64,000 bases of DNA from Desulfoscipio gibsoniae DSM 7213 (GCF_000233715.2 NC_021184.1:868001-932000), one strand, 5' to 3'; positions 35,006-44,660 are shown, numbered from the stretch's first letter. Made by a program: numbers and translations. Notes: generated from the letters alone by a model not told the origin.

Positions 35006-35184
35006 AAACAATCACTCCTTTAATAATGGACATATGTTTAATAATCTTTTCGACGAGGCACTATCATTTCCTGCAAGCCATCTAATATTTTCTTGAAAGT
35101 TTATTTAAATCCTTTTTGGTTGATTAGCCAGGAAGCTGCGAATTAGAACAAATGATAAAAATTACTATTGTTATTTCAATACAT

Positions 35185-36009
35185 TTACTTTCCACCTGTG
35201 ACGCGCAATACTTCACCGCTGATATAATCCGCCAGCGGCGAGGCCATAAGCAGTATGGCGCCGGCGCCTTCTTCGGGTGTACCCGCCCTTCTAAGGGGTA
35301 TTGCGGTTTTAATCATTTGACGTATATTTTCCGGGATGCCGAGGGCTACATTTTTACCGTCCCGTTGGATGGTGCCCCCCTCTTCTTTGGCCCGGGTGAG
35401 ACGGGTATCCATAAAACCAAAGGCTACAGTGTTAACACAAACATTTAGCGGTCCCCATTCCTTGGCCAGGGTCTTGGTAAGTCCCACTAAAGCTGCTTTG
35501 GCGCTGGAGTAGTTGGCCTGCCCGGCGTTGCCGTCCAGCCCCGAGACGGAAGAAATGTTGATAATTTTGCGGGTCACCAGACGACCCTCTGCAATTTCTT
35601 TTTTGGCCGCTTCCCGAATATATGGGGCGGCGGCCCGGATAATCCGGAACGGGGCGGTTAAGTGTATTTTGAGCATGGCGTCCCACTGTTCGTCGCTCAT
35701 TTTATGGATGACCCCGTCCCAGGTGTAGCCCGCGTTGTTGACGATCACATCAATGCTTGGTCCAAAGGCTTCCACGGCGGTTTTTATCAACCTTTCCGCA
35801 AATGCCGGATCGGTTACGTCACCTATGCATGTTACGGCCTGCCCGCCGCTAGCCTTGATTTCCTCCACCACTTTTGTAGCCGGACCTTCGTCCAAATCAC
35901 TTACCACCACACGGCCGCCTTCTTTAGCAAAAAGCAGCGCCGTAGCCCGCCCGATTCCACGGCCGGCTCCGGTGATAATGCAGTTTTTATCTTTTAGCAT
36001 AAATTCCAT
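35185..36009 (-). CDS. SDR-family oxidoreductase (FabG-like)
   Basis: A 274-residue short-chain dehydrogenase. The NAD(P) motif is GAGRGIG, then NNAG, a catalytic Ser (INISSVSG), YSSAK for Tyr and Lys, and the usual C-terminal SGEVLRVTGG. It resembles 3-oxoacyl-ACP/CoA reductases, but an insertion of about 25 residues (AAKKEIAEGRLVTRK, FMDTRLTRAKEEGG) and lack of fatty acid neighbours leave the substrate open. A GGGGGA site precedes the ATG. Confidence 0.88.
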   Translation of the reverse strand: MEFMLKDKNCIITGAGRGIGRATALLFAKEGGRVVVSDLDEGPATKVVEEIKASGGQAVTCIGDVTDPAFAERLIKTAVEAFGPSIDVIVNNAGYTWDGVIHKMSDEQWDAMLKIHLTAPFRIIRAAAPYIREAAKKEIAEGRLVTRKIINISSVSGLDGNAGQANYSSAKAALVGLTKTLAKEWGPLNVCVNTVAFGFMDTRLTRAKEEGGTIQRDGKNVALGIPENIRQMIKTAIPLRRAGTPEEGAGAILLMASPLADYISGEVLRVTGGK

Positions 36010-36245
36010 TTATGAATCCCCCTTTGTTGTATACCGGCAAATTTATTGTTTCAGCTTTGGTGCAGTTAAATATATGCATTCTACCTTTATCGACAAATCC
36101 CTTCAGTTTGCGGCTTGCTTCAATTTTATCCTCCATGTCGCCCGTGGGAATATTTTTAGTGTAGTCAGAAACAATAAATGCAAGGAAAAAGTAACCAGTA
36201 GGTAGAATAATAAAACTCAAATCTAATACAGAAGGGAGTGAAAAG

Positions 36246-36332
36246 CCTGGTTTTCCGGCGATATCCGCCGCCCTCTTTTGTCGGGGAAGAAAGACTGTCA
36301 AGCTAGTTTATGACTTTCATTGGAAAACCAGG
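36246..36332 (+). promoter_or_regulatory. Long hairpin covering the cupin gene's ribosome binding region
   Basis: CCTGGTTTTCC (36246-36256) is a perfect inverse of GGAAAACCAGG (36322-36332), separated by 65 bases. The second arm includes the only SD-like bases (CCAGG) before ATG 36341. The stretch 36010-36340 holds no other clear feature. Confidence 0.45.
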
Positions 36333-36340
36333 TTGCTTTA

Positions 36341-36679
36341 ATGAGTGATAATAACAAACCCTCAACACCGCTGGCCGAGGTAATTAACCTGGCGGAGTTT
36401 ATTAACTACCAGCAGGGGGCAGTGGTCAGCAGAACGCTGGTTGATAAAAAGACCGGTACAGTAACTTTGTTTGCCTTCGATAAGGGACAGGGACTGAGCG
36501 AGCATACCGCGCCCTTTGATGCCATGGTGCAGCTGATGGACGGTGAAGCCGAGGTGGTCATTGCGGGTAATCCGTTGCGTTTGAAAAAAGGGGAAATGTT
36601 CATTATGCCCGCCAATAAGCCCCACGCACTGCGGGCAGTGGAAAGCTTTAAAATGTTATTGACAATGATTCGCGCCTGA
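36341..36679 (+). CDS. Small cupin-domain protein
   Basis: A 112-residue single-domain cupin. GQGLSEHTAPFDAMVQLMDGEAEVVIAG is motif 1 with a His ligand and MPANKPHALRAVESFKMLLTM is motif 2 with another His. Such proteins may bind a metal and a small ligand and act as sensors or isomerases. ATG 36341 is chosen over TTG 36320, which lies in the hairpin arm. Single gene; function unknown. Confidence 0.82.
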   Translation: MSDNNKPSTPLAEVINLAEFINYQQGAVVSRTLVDKKTGTVTLFAFDKGQGLSEHTAPFDAMVQLMDGEAEVVIAGNPLRLKKGEMFIMPANKPHALRAVESFKMLLTMIRA

Positions 36680-36760
36680 GTACAGTTAATTTTTCGAGTT
36701 TATCAATTTTTTTTTGCATCTATTCTACATCTAGTCATTATTCAAGTAAAAAAATAGATT

Positions 36761-36797
36761 AAATAAAACGCACCGTGGCTGCACGGTGCGTTTTATT
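36761..36797. terminator. Bidirectional terminator after the cupin gene
   Basis: CGCACCGTG (36769-36777) pairs with CACGGTGCG (36782-36790), flanked by AAAA and TTTTATTT. Confidence 0.85.
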
Positions 36798-36888
36798 TAA
36801 CCGTTGTTTATACAGATTAACTTGTCTGTCCAGAGAAATACACTAGCTATATCTAAGACTCCGGTCATCTATTGAAGCAAGTTCTTAC

Positions 36889-36920
36889 TTCAGGGGGAGA
36901 TTCAACTCCCCCTGAATTTT
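36889..36920 (+). terminator. Second hairpin with T tail
   Basis: TTCAGGGGGAG (36889-36899) pairs with CTCCCCCTGAA (36906-36916) and TTTT follows. No gene directly precedes it. Confidence 0.6.
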
Positions 36921-36936
36921 AGAACTGCAAAATGCA

Positions 36937-36997
36937 TGACTAACTTGGCGTACAGTCTCCCACTTATAGAAGTGGGAGACTTACGCCAAGTTAGTCA
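36937..36997. repeat. 61-base near-perfect palindrome
   Basis: TGACTAACTTGGCGTA (36937-36952) and TACGCCAAGTTAGTCA (36982-36997) form the outer stem; AGTCTCCCACTT (36954-36965) and AAGTGGGAGACT (36970-36981) the inner stem, with a one-base bulge and a four-base loop. It looks like an end of an IS200/IS605-type element or an orphan REP/MITE. No transposase gene is adjacent. Confidence 0.7.
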
Positions 36998-37033
36998 GGT
37001 TAAATGGTCAAATGCTGCCTGGATACGTAAATC

Positions 37034-37501
37034 CTATTGAGAAGGCTTGTGGTCCCCATAGCTCTTCAACTTATCATCCAGCCATAAATGCATTAACCTG
37101 GACTCAAGCATGTTTGCAGCGGCGATTTCAGCAATAAACTGCTGCATTGCGCCGCCTGACTGCTCCAGCTTGGAAACGAAATCGGCATACCCCTGGTGCG
37201 ATTTTTTTTCGACCCAACTGTAGGTTTTGACCACTTCTTGGACATTAGTAAGGTTGATGGTAATGCCGAACAACCGGCCGATAATGTCACCGCCTTCAAC
37301 GATAGTGGAAGGCTTACCTCCCATATTTAAAACCGCGCTTTTTACTTTATTGATATGCTCTATTTCTATCTCAGCAAATCTTCTAAAAGTCCTTCTAAGT
37401 TCCTGGTCGCTGTAGTCCAAAAAATTTTTATACATACCCAGATGACCGTGCTCAAGGGTTAATATCTTATTAAGTTCCTTTATAATTTTGCGTTCTTCCA
37501 T
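37034..37501 (-). CDS. Ferritin-like (rubrerythrin-type) protein
   Basis: A 155-residue four-helix protein. Carboxylate/His motifs typical of di-iron ferritin-like proteins are visible: LNKILTLEHGHLGMYKNF, EIEIEHINKV and the later MLESRLMHLWL. Such proteins store iron or detoxify peroxide in anaerobes. The C-terminus lacks a rubredoxin domain. ATG 37501 follows GGTGGGAT. Confidence 0.75.
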   Translation of the reverse strand: MEERKIIKELNKILTLEHGHLGMYKNFLDYSDQELRRTFRRFAEIEIEHINKVKSAVLNMGGKPSTIVEGGDIIGRLFGITINLTNVQEVVKTYSWVEKKSHQGYADFVSKLEQSGGAMQQFIAEIAAANMLESRLMHLWLDDKLKSYGDHKPSQ

Positions 37502-37655
37502 TTGTTTATCCCACCTTATAATTACAACCACAGTTTGTTTTTGTTATTATTCCCGGGTGGTAAGGAAAATATCAGCAGTGGGCTAGTCGCCTTTTTCGCC
37601 GGCAGAACGATAAAAAATATTGTCATTTATCATAAGCGGTACTATTATATTACCA

Positions 37656-37685
37656 AGTAAACTAAACCAGTTTATTTGGTTTACT
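37656..37685 (+). promoter_or_regulatory. Candidate TetR operator upstream of the exporter operon
   Basis: AGTAAAC (37656-37662) and GTTTACT (37679-37685) are perfect outer arms of a 30-base imperfect palindrome, which also contains inner AAACCA and TTGGTTT. It lies 173 bases upstream of the HlyD-type gene. The regulator encoded at the end of the operon is the natural candidate. The remaining bases of 37502-37858 show nothing else. Confidence 0.4.
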
Positions 37686-37858
37686 GATTTTCAGTGACAT
37701 ATCCTCATGTGACAGGGACTAAGACACAGCTTATAGCAAATACTTTTGCAGCAATATTAATCTAATCTCAACGACTCTAAAAAAACTTAACAAAAAACAA
37801 CAACACATACTCAGTGTGTAACAAATTAATCTATCGGTTAACGAGGGGAGTGGTGGTT

Positions 37859-38857
37859 ATGGATATCAAAAAAAGGGCTGCGGGTGTGCTGGTATTATTA
37901 ATGCTGGCGGCGGGCTCTTACTGGGTTTACGAAAATTATTACAACCGTGAAGATACACTTATTCAGGCTACCGGCACCATTGAGGCCACCACGGTGGAGT
38001 TAAACGCTAAAATGGCGGGTACGATTAAAAAGCTGGCTGCGGACACCGGTGATACCGTCACCGGTGGTCAACTGGTAGCAGAGCTGTCCCGCAGTGATTT
38101 GGCGGCCCAGCGGGAGCGGGATGCCCTGGGTGTGTTAAAGGCCGAAGCCCAGCTTGCTGATTTACAATCCGGGGCCCGGGAGCAGGAGAAAAAAGAGGCT
38201 GCTTCCGGAGTGAACATTGCGCAGGTTAATTTGGAAAAGGCCACCACGGACCTGGCCAGGATAGAGGCCCTTTACCAAAACGGTGCTGTCCCCGAGGCGG
38301 ACTATGATAAAGCTATGACGAACGCGAAGTTGGCAGAAAACCAGCTGGCGGCTGCCGAGGCCAGGCTGAACCTTTTAGAGTCGGGCAGCCGCCCACAGCA
38401 GATCAAGGCTGCCCAGGCGGAGGTGGAGCGCAGCAAGGCTGTGCTCAAGGCCAGTGATGCCATGCTGGCTGATTTGAAGGTTTATTCCCCCATTGAAGGG
38501 GTGGTGCTGTCCAGTAATTATGAGGTGGGGGAATACGTGCAGATGGGGGCTCCCCTGGCCACTGTGGCAGACTTAAAGGACCTCTGGATCAAGGTATACA
38601 TACCCACCGTTGACCTACCCCTCATAAAACTGGGCCAGCAGGTGCAGTTTAGCGTTAGCGGTTTGGACAAGGTGTTTAAAGGGGTGGTTGAGGAAATCGC
38701 CACCCAGGGTGAATTTACTCCCAAGACTATTCAAACCCAGCAAGAGCGGGCTAATGTGGTATTTGCCGTGAAAATAAAAATTGAGGATACCAAGGATGTA
38801 TTAAAACCGGGCATGCCGGCGGACGTGACTTTTGGGCCGAGGGCGGCCCATGATTAA
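37859..38857 (+). CDS. HlyD/YbhG-like membrane fusion protein
   Basis: A 332-residue periplasmic-adaptor-type protein with an N-terminal signal anchor ([22 protein letters not shown]). A lipoyl-like part ([21 protein letters not shown]), a long coiled-coil hairpin (about residues 75-205) and the second half [20 protein letters not shown] follow. In a Gram-positive cell it may form a link across the wall. ATG 37859 follows GAGGGGAGTGG. First gene of the exporter operon. Confidence 0.88.
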   Translation: MDIKKRAAGVLVLLMLAAGSYWVYENYYNREDTLIQATGTIEATTVELNAKMAGTIKKLAADTGDTVTGGQLVAELSRSDLAAQRERDALGVLKAEAQLADLQSGAREQEKKEAASGVNIAQVNLEKATTDLARIEALYQNGAVPEADYDKAMTNAKLAENQLAAAEARLNLLESGSRPQQIKAAQAEVERSKAVLKASDAMLADLKVYSPIEGVVLSSNYEVGEYVQMGAPLATVADLKDLWIKVYIPTVDLPLIKLGQQVQFSVSGLDKVFKGVVEEIATQGEFTPKTIQTQQERANVVFAVKIKIEDTKDVLKPGMPADVTFGPRAAHD

Positions 38858-39764
38858 AACAGAAAACCTGGGCAAAAGTTTTGGCCCGGTCACTGCCGTC
38901 AGTGAAGTAAATTTATCTGTGACCGCAGGGGATATTTTCGGTCTGGTGGGCCCGGACGGGGCCGGTAAAACCACTATGATGCGTATGATTTGCGGGCTTA
39001 TAGTACCTGACCGGGGGATGGTGCTTTTGGCGGGTTCCACCGCGGAGCACGGGAAACGAGCTCAAGGGGCTATACTTGGCTACATGCCTCAACGGTTCAG
39101 CCTGTACGGTGATTTGACGGTGATGGAAAATATCAATTTTTTTGGTGCCTTGTATAAAATAAACCGGGCAACCATTAAAGAACGGGCTGAGGAAATACTG
39201 AATATGACCGGACTTTTGCGCTTCAAAGACCGCTTGGCCGATAACCTGTCCGGCGGCATGAAGCAAAAACTGGCCCTGACCTGTGCCCTTGTCACCCGGC
39301 CCGGCCTGCTGGTGTTGGATGAGCCTACTTACGGGGTGGATCCCGAATCCCGTAAGGAATTTTGGAGGATATTATACAGCCTGAATAGGCAGGGTATGAC
39401 CATTATGGTTTCTACACCCTACATGGACGAAGCCGAGCTGTGCACAAAGGTAGCTTTTATGGACCGGGGCCGGGTGGTGGCGGCCGATTCACCGGCCCGG
39501 TTGAAAAGCAGTTTCCCGTACCGGGTACTGGAGGTGTGGGTTGATGTCCGCCGGCCCGAGCTGTTCAACGGTTTGCCCCATGTGGTGGATGTATCGTATT
39601 ACGGCGATAAATACCGCGTGGTGGTGGAGGATGTGCAGGCAGCCCGGCGAGCTATGGAGCACCGTCTGAAAGAAAACGGCATAGCAGGCGGGCTGCGCTG
39701 GGTGGAAATAAACCCCACTATGGAAGATGTATTCATTGCGCTGGCAGAAAAAGAGGTGGTGTAG
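38850..39764 (+). CDS. ABC-2 exporter ATP-binding protein 1
   Basis: A 304-residue ATPase of the drug exporter type (YbhF N-half-like). Walker A is GPDGAGKTT, the signature [11 protein letters not shown], Walker [11 protein letters not shown]. It overlaps the HlyD-type gene by 8 bases (ATGATTAA) and the next ATPase gene by one base. Confidence 0.9.
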   Translation: MIKTENLGKSFGPVTAVSEVNLSVTAGDIFGLVGPDGAGKTTMMRMICGLIVPDRGMVLLAGSTAEHGKRAQGAILGYMPQRFSLYGDLTVMENINFFGALYKINRATIKERAEEILNMTGLLRFKDRLADNLSGGMKQKLALTCALVTRPGLLVLDEPTYGVDPESRKEFWRILYSLNRQGMTIMVSTPYMDEAELCTKVAFMDRGRVVAADSPARLKSSFPYRVLEVWVDVRRPELFNGLPHVVDVSYYGDKYRVVVEDVQAARRAMEHRLKENGIAGGLRWVEINPTMEDVFIALAEKEVV

Positions 39765-40687
39765 TGGAATACACAGTAACTACCGACCGTCTGACCAGGG
39801 TCTTCGGCAATTTTATAGCTGTGGACAAACTTACATTGCAGATTAAACCGGGGGAGATTTACGGTTTTTTAGGGCCCAACGGGGCTGGAAAATCAACAGC
39901 TATACGGATGCTTTGCGGCATATTGGAACCGACGTCGGGTACGGCCACTGTATTAGGCTACGACCTGGTGCGGGAAAGTGAAAAAATAAAGCGGCGCATC
40001 GGTTACATGTCTCAGAAATTCAGCTTGTACGACGACTTAACTGCAGCGGAAAACCTGCATTTTTATGCCGGGTTGTATAATATACCCCGTCGGGAAAGGA
40101 AAAGCCGGGTGCAGGAAATGATGGACATGGCTGGTTTGACCGGCCGGGAGGATGAGCTGGCAGCCAATTTAAGCGGCGGCTGGAAGCAGAGGCTGGCCCT
40201 GGGCTGTGCCATTATTGCCCGGCCTGCCATTGTATTTCTGGATGAACCCACCAGCGGGGTGAGCCCCACTAGTAGGCGTCGTTTTTTTAACATCATCAGG
40301 CGCCTGGCCGGCAAGGGCACCACGGTGATGGTTACTACTCACTTTATGGATGAAGCCGAGTACTGCGATAAAATTGCCTTTATCTCATCAGGACGGCTGA
40401 TGGCTGTGGATACCCCGGGCAATTTAAAACAAAACGTTTTGGAAGGCTGTCTGGTGGAATTGGATTTGCCCGATGCCATGGATCGTATAGAAAGCATTGA
40501 GCAGCTGCCCTATGTAAAGGAATGCTCCGTGCACGGTCCCCTACTGCACGTACTGCTTGATGACGAGGCCGGCCTTACGGCTTTGGCGGCATTCACAGGA
40601 GCTACACCCAAAACCATTACCCCATCGCTGGAGGACGTTTTTATTGCGCTGGCTGGTGAGGTCCAACGAATATCTATTGCTAGTTAA
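39764..40687 (+). CDS. ABC-2 exporter ATP-binding protein 2
   Basis: A 307-residue ATPase: Walker A GPNGAGKST, signature LSGGWKQRLALG, Walker B IVFLDEPTSG. The GTG start shares one base with the previous stop (TAGTG). In E. coli the two halves are fused in YbhF; here they are two genes, so a heterodimeric ATPase is likely. Confidence 0.9.
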   Translation: MEYTVTTDRLTRVFGNFIAVDKLTLQIKPGEIYGFLGPNGAGKSTAIRMLCGILEPTSGTATVLGYDLVRESEKIKRRIGYMSQKFSLYDDLTAAENLHFYAGLYNIPRRERKSRVQEMMDMAGLTGREDELAANLSGGWKQRLALGCAIIARPAIVFLDEPTSGVSPTSRRRFFNIIRRLAGKGTTVMVTTHFMDEAEYCDKIAFISSGRLMAVDTPGNLKQNVLEGCLVELDLPDAMDRIESIEQLPYVKECSVHGPLLHVLLDDEAGLTALAAFTGATPKTITPSLEDVFIALAGEVQRISIAS

Positions 40688-40813
40688 ATTGACGGGATAT
40701 CTTCAAGCTCGCCCTTAATACCACAGCGAGGATTACTTATTGTGAGTGTTTAAAAGAATAGTTAATCTAACTACTAACAAACTAAGACTAACTAGCTAAA
40801 ATGAGGTGCCTCT

Positions 40814-41923
40814 ATGAGCAGGATTATCGCGGTTTTACATAAAGAGATATTGCAGATGCGCCGGGATCGGATGACGCTGGGCTTAATATTTATGCTTCCG
40901 CTGGTGCAGTTGCTATTGTTTGGCTATGCCATTCAGACTGAGGTTAAGCACATACCCACCGTGGTATTTGACCAGTCGCTTTCGGTTGAAAGCCGCGATT
41001 TGTTGGATGCCTTCGGTGCTTCCGGCTATTTCGATATTGCCCGGGTGGTAAACAGCTATACCGAGGTTAATAAAATGATCGACAGCGGTGAGGCCAAGGT
41101 GGGCATAATTTTCCCGCCGGACTTTGCCCGCAGCATCAAAAGGGGCGAATCCGGTCCGGTGCAGGTAATTGTAGACGCCAGCGATAATATGGTAGCCAAC
41201 CAGGCTGTGGCCGTGGCCAATTCCATTGGGCTCATAGAATCACAAAAGATGCTGGCGCAAAGTAAACAGTTTAAAGGGCCTCCCTATGATATCAGGGTGC
41301 GCCCCTGGTACAATCCGGACGGTATCACCGCTTATTACATGGTGCCGGCCATACTGGGGATAATTGTGACCATGACCATGGTGATCATGACTTCCATGGG
41401 TATTGTGCGGGAGCGGGAGCGGGGTACCCTGGAACAGTTAATTGTCACTCCCATCAAATCTTACGAGCTGATGATCGGTAAAATTGTGCCTTATATCGTA
41501 CTGGGTTACCTGCAAATCACCGTGGCGCTGCTGGTGGGGGTGATTGTATTTCACGTACCCATCAGGGGCAGCTTGCTTGAGTTATACCTGCTAACCCTTT
41601 TCTTTATCACCGCTTCACTGGGACTGGGTATATTGATTTCCAATATTGCCAAATCCCAGATGCAGGCGTTCCAGATGTCCTTTTTTGTTATGCTGCCCAG
41701 CATATTACTGTCAGGTTTTATGTTTCCCCGTGATGCCATGCCCAAATTTATTTATTATCTGAGTAGTATAATTCCACTGACTTATTACCTGGATATAATC
41801 AGGGGCATAGTATTAAAGGGCATCGGGTTTCCCTACCTGGTTGGACAGGTTGTTTCGCTGCTGGTTTTTTCGGTAGTGCTTCTGACGTTAAGCATATTGA
41901 AATTTAAGAAAAAAATCGCTTAG
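40814..41923 (+). CDS. ABC-2 exporter permease
   Basis: A 369-residue ABC-2 membrane subunit: KEILQMRRDRMTLGLIFMLPLVQLLLFGYAI, a large outside loop (about residues 40-170) and six helices with the typical MPSILLSGFMFPRDAMP turn and RERERGTLEQLIVTP. It is similar to YbhR/YbhS. Only one permease gene is present, whereas ybhFSR has two, so this one probably forms a homodimer. A 126-base gap separates it from ATPase 2. Confidence 0.9.
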   Translation: MSRIIAVLHKEILQMRRDRMTLGLIFMLPLVQLLLFGYAIQTEVKHIPTVVFDQSLSVESRDLLDAFGASGYFDIARVVNSYTEVNKMIDSGEAKVGIIFPPDFARSIKRGESGPVQVIVDASDNMVANQAVAVANSIGLIESQKMLAQSKQFKGPPYDIRVRPWYNPDGITAYYMVPAILGIIVTMTMVIMTSMGIVRERERGTLEQLIVTPIKSYELMIGKIVPYIVLGYLQITVALLVGVIVFHVPIRGSLLELYLLTLFFITASLGLGILISNIAKSQMQAFQMSFFVMLPSILLSGFMFPRDAMPKFIYYLSSIIPLTYYLDIIRGIVLKGIGFPYLVGQVVSLLVFSVVLLTLSILKFKKKIA

Positions 41924-42012
41924 CAGGTTAATTGACAAACGCAGCTGCACATCGGTAAATCGTATTATCGCAGGAGTGAAAATTTACCAAATTAAAGGAG
42001 TGCCGGGTTTCA

Positions 42013-42576
42013 ATGAGAGAACGCATTATAGCTGCTTTAATAGAGTTATCCCACACCCGGGGTTTTTATAACTTTACCATGGATGAACTGGCCAGCCAGG
42101 CTGGCATGAGCAAAAGGACGGTCTACCGGTATTTTTCCAGTAAAGAAGAAATAATTGAAGCAGTGCTGGATCAGTTTATGGCCTTAGTGGCTGGTGGTAT
42201 TGAGCGCATAGTTAATGAAGAAAAAAATCCCGCAGACATGTTTGCGGAACTGATCAAACATTTTACGCAAACCGGTGGGAGGTTAATTAACCCACTGGTA
42301 TTACATGATTTACGAGTGCATTACCCACACTTTTGGAATAAAATAGAGGAATTCAGGACGAAGAAAATTCAACATTTTATCAAGCTGGTTATGGCCAAAA
42401 AGGGTTATGCCCGGGATATTCATCCACAACTGTTTATGGCAGCATTTTTAGCCTCCATCCAGGCGATAATCAACCCGGAATTTATCCTGGACCATGGACT
42501 GACCTTTGATGGGGCCGTTGGCCAGCTGGTGGAGCTTTTTACGTATGGCTTAGTGGGCGGAAGTGGCACCGGTTGA
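42013..42576 (+). CDS. TetR-family regulator of the exporter operon
   Basis: A 187-residue repressor: the HTH is in FTMDELASQAGMSKRTVYRYFSSKEEIIEAV. The C-terminal ligand domain is all-helical. It follows the permease gene and may control the operon from the palindrome at 37656. A hairpin at 42747-42776 lies downstream. Confidence 0.88.
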   Translation: MRERIIAALIELSHTRGFYNFTMDELASQAGMSKRTVYRYFSSKEEIIEAVLDQFMALVAGGIERIVNEEKNPADMFAELIKHFTQTGGRLINPLVLHDLRVHYPHFWNKIEEFRTKKIQHFIKLVMAKKGYARDIHPQLFMAAFLASIQAIINPEFILDHGLTFDGAVGQLVELFTYGLVGGSGTG

Positions 42577-42746
42577 TACGTGGCCGGACATGCAGGTTTG
42601 CGAAGCTGAGAACGAGGTAGTTAAAGGATATTGCATAGCTTTAATATGCCTGGCTGTTCGGGTTTACCAGTAAACTGTTTGACATAGGCCAATAAAAAGC
42701 CTGTTAAAGGCGGTTGTTATACCGGCAAACGAGTTTTGCTCATAGC

Positions 42747-42776
42747 AAGAGGCTGTTTTTTTATTAACAGCCTCTT
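42747..42776. terminator. Hairpin after the TetR gene
   Basis: AAGAGGCTGTT (42747-42757) pairs with AACAGCCTCTT (42766-42776). There is no clear T-run on either side outside the stem, so strength is uncertain. Confidence 0.55.
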
Positions 42777-42872
42777 GTCATGGGAATAGTCTTATTGAAA
42801 ATGTGCAATAAAGTCGATACTATGTGCCTGTAGAATGAGCAGCGGAGGATATATCTTGTCAAAAAGCGCCTT

Positions 42873-43343
42873 CTACTGGTACATGGGATACGGGAACTGA
42901 GAGCTATACTGGCTGAATTGCTGGTGTGTTTGCGCCATTTTTTGCGGCTGTTCCGGTTCCAGGGAGTACCAGCCCTTCCTGAACATAAGGTCAAACAGCT
43001 CGCGGGTCATGGCGTGGGTTTCATTAAAAATACGCATCACATCGTTGTGCAGCTGCCTGTGGCTGGCTTCACGAGCAAATACATTTAAATTATCCGTGAT
43101 ATATTTTTCCTGGGACAGGGCGAAATTTAAAGTGTCCCGGTCATTGATGCGTGCGCTCTTGACTTGGGGCAGCAGATTGGACTGGGGATTTTTAATCATA
43201 TTTTGCTGTTGCTGGTTCGGCATGCCTTGTTGGCTTTGCATATTTTGCTGGCCTTGCATGCTTTGCATGCCCTGACGGCCTGGTATGTATTGGCCGCCCG
43301 GCATGCCCGGCAAGCCCATCATGTTTTGCTGTTGATTATACAT
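42873..43343 (-). CDS. CotF-type spore coat protein
   Basis: A 156-residue protein. Residues 1-55 are rich in Gln, Met and Gly with repeated QGM/QQN units; the C-terminal part (INDRDTLNFALSQEKYITDNLNVFAREASHRQLHNDVMRIFNE) is the helical CotF domain. It belongs to the spore coat of endospore formers. A second CotF-like gene lies 25 bases upstream, so the two are co-transcribed. Confidence 0.85.
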   Translation of the reverse strand: MYNQQQNMMGLPGMPGGQYIPGRQGMQSMQGQQNMQSQQGMPNQQQQNMIKNPQSNLLPQVKSARINDRDTLNFALSQEKYITDNLNVFAREASHRQLHNDVMRIFNETHAMTRELFDLMFRKGWYSLEPEQPQKMAQTHQQFSQYSSQFPYPMYQ

Positions 43344-43368
43344 AAATTAAAACCTCCCATATTATACC

Positions 43369-43626
43369 TTAGTGATTAGCTGCATTGGCGGGGTTTAAAT
43401 GGTTCAACAGAATTTGGTAATGCATTTGGTGCATTTGTCCGGCCCGGTCCATGTAATCCCGGATTTCCGGGTCCGTGCAGTTCCTGGCACCGTGGTGGAT
43501 CATTTTCATAGTGGTAAGTTCCCAGGACAGGGCGTCCTTAAGATAAAGATGATCCTTGGTGCTATTTACATTGGGCGGTTCAGGCATAATTTGCCCCGGT
43601 TGCTGCTGGTAGTATTGTGCATTCAT
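43369..43626 (-). CDS. Small CotF-like spore coat protein
   Basis: An 85-residue protein with a short Gln-rich start and a single helical pair (LKDALSWELTTMKMIHHGARNCTDPEIRDYMDRAGQMHQMHYQIL). ATG 43626 follows AAGGAGATG. Same operon as the larger coat protein; probably a partner in the coat. Confidence 0.75.
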   Translation of the reverse strand: MNAQYYQQQPGQIMPEPPNVNSTKDHLYLKDALSWELTTMKMIHHGARNCTDPEIRDYMDRAGQMHQMHYQILLNHLNPANAANH

Positions 43627-43805
43627 GAATATATCATCTCCTTGCAAAAAAGTTTATTAATATTTTGCCTGATTACGGCAATAGTATGTAATCAGTCCTG
43701 ATAAAAACGCGTTTTTGTCAATCAGCCGTCACTTCAGCGTATAGTATAATAAAAAAATTCAACTTGAAGTTTGCTTTGGTGGGAGATTTATATGAAGGAA
43801 GTGGC

Positions 43806-44576
43806 ATGATGGCGGGAACAATAGTGATGATCCACGGTATGATGGGCGGTGCCTGGTGCTGGGAAAAATACAAGGATTTTTTTGAAGCCAGAGGATACCG
43901 GTGCATTACGCCGGTGTTGCGTTATCACGATATGGACCCGCTCGGCAAGCCTGATCCCCGTTTGGGTGCCACCAGTTTATTGGATTATGCCCGGGACCTG
44001 GAAGAGGGGATAGCAAATTTGGACGAACCCCCTGTATTGATGGGGCATTCCATGGGCGGTTTACTGGCGCAAATTCTAGGCAGCCGGGGGGTGGCCCGGG
44101 CAATGGTGTTGCTTACTCCGGCCGCACCCGCTGATATAATGTCCGTTAACTATTCGGTTTTCAAAAGCTTTTTGGGTATGCTGCCCCAGATGGACTTTTG
44201 CCGAAAGTCCTTTCGTGCATCTTTCCAGGGCGCGGTTGACGCTATGTTACACAGGCTATCTCCTGAAGAGCAGAAAAGGGTTTATAACCGGATGGTGTAT
44301 GAATCAGTCCGGGTAGTCTTCGAAATTGGCTGTTGGTTCCTGGATTTCCACAGGGCCGCCCGGGTGGACAGTCAAAAGATTCAGTGCCCGGTACTGGTTA
44401 TTGCCGGAAAAGAGGATAGAATAACCCCGGCATCAGTGGTAAAAAAAGTAGCCGGTAAGTATAAATCCGTGGCGACTTACAGGGAATTTGATCATACCCA
44501 CTGGATGATCGGTGAGCCCGGTTGGGAAGTTACCGCCGGGTATGTTGCCGGTTGGCTTAGTGGTTTGCCCGGCTAA
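43806..44576 (+). CDS. Alpha/beta hydrolase
   Basis: A 256-residue hydrolase. The oxyanion start is VMIHGMMGGAWCW, the nucleophile elbow GHSMGG, the acid AGKEDRITP and the His FDHTHWM. Likely an esterase or lipase of unknown substrate. ATG 43806 follows AAGGAAG; 43809 is an alternative. Confidence 0.88.
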   Translation: MMAGTIVMIHGMMGGAWCWEKYKDFFEARGYRCITPVLRYHDMDPLGKPDPRLGATSLLDYARDLEEGIANLDEPPVLMGHSMGGLLAQILGSRGVARAMVLLTPAAPADIMSVNYSVFKSFLGMLPQMDFCRKSFRASFQGAVDAMLHRLSPEEQKRVYNRMVYESVRVVFEIGCWFLDFHRAARVDSQKIQCPVLVIAGKEDRITPASVVKKVAGKYKSVATYREFDHTHWMIGEPGWEVTAGYVAGWLSGLPG

Positions 44577-44615
44577 TATGGGTTGCTGCTTTACCAAGGC
44601 ATTATAACCAATCAC

Positions 44616-44648
44616 GGCCCCTGTTCTCTTTCAAGGAGAACAAGGGCC
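44616..44648 (+). terminator. Hairpin after the hydrolase gene
   Basis: GGCCCCTGTTCTC pairs with GAGAACAAGGGCC with one mismatch; TGTATTT follows. Confidence 0.55.
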
Positions 44649-44660
44649 TGTATTTACCGT

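Noticed and set aside
35987-36301. Open frame of 104 codons on the minus strand upstream of the SDR gene
   Set aside because: It overlaps the SDR start, lacks a ribosome binding site and covers the hairpin of the cupin leader.
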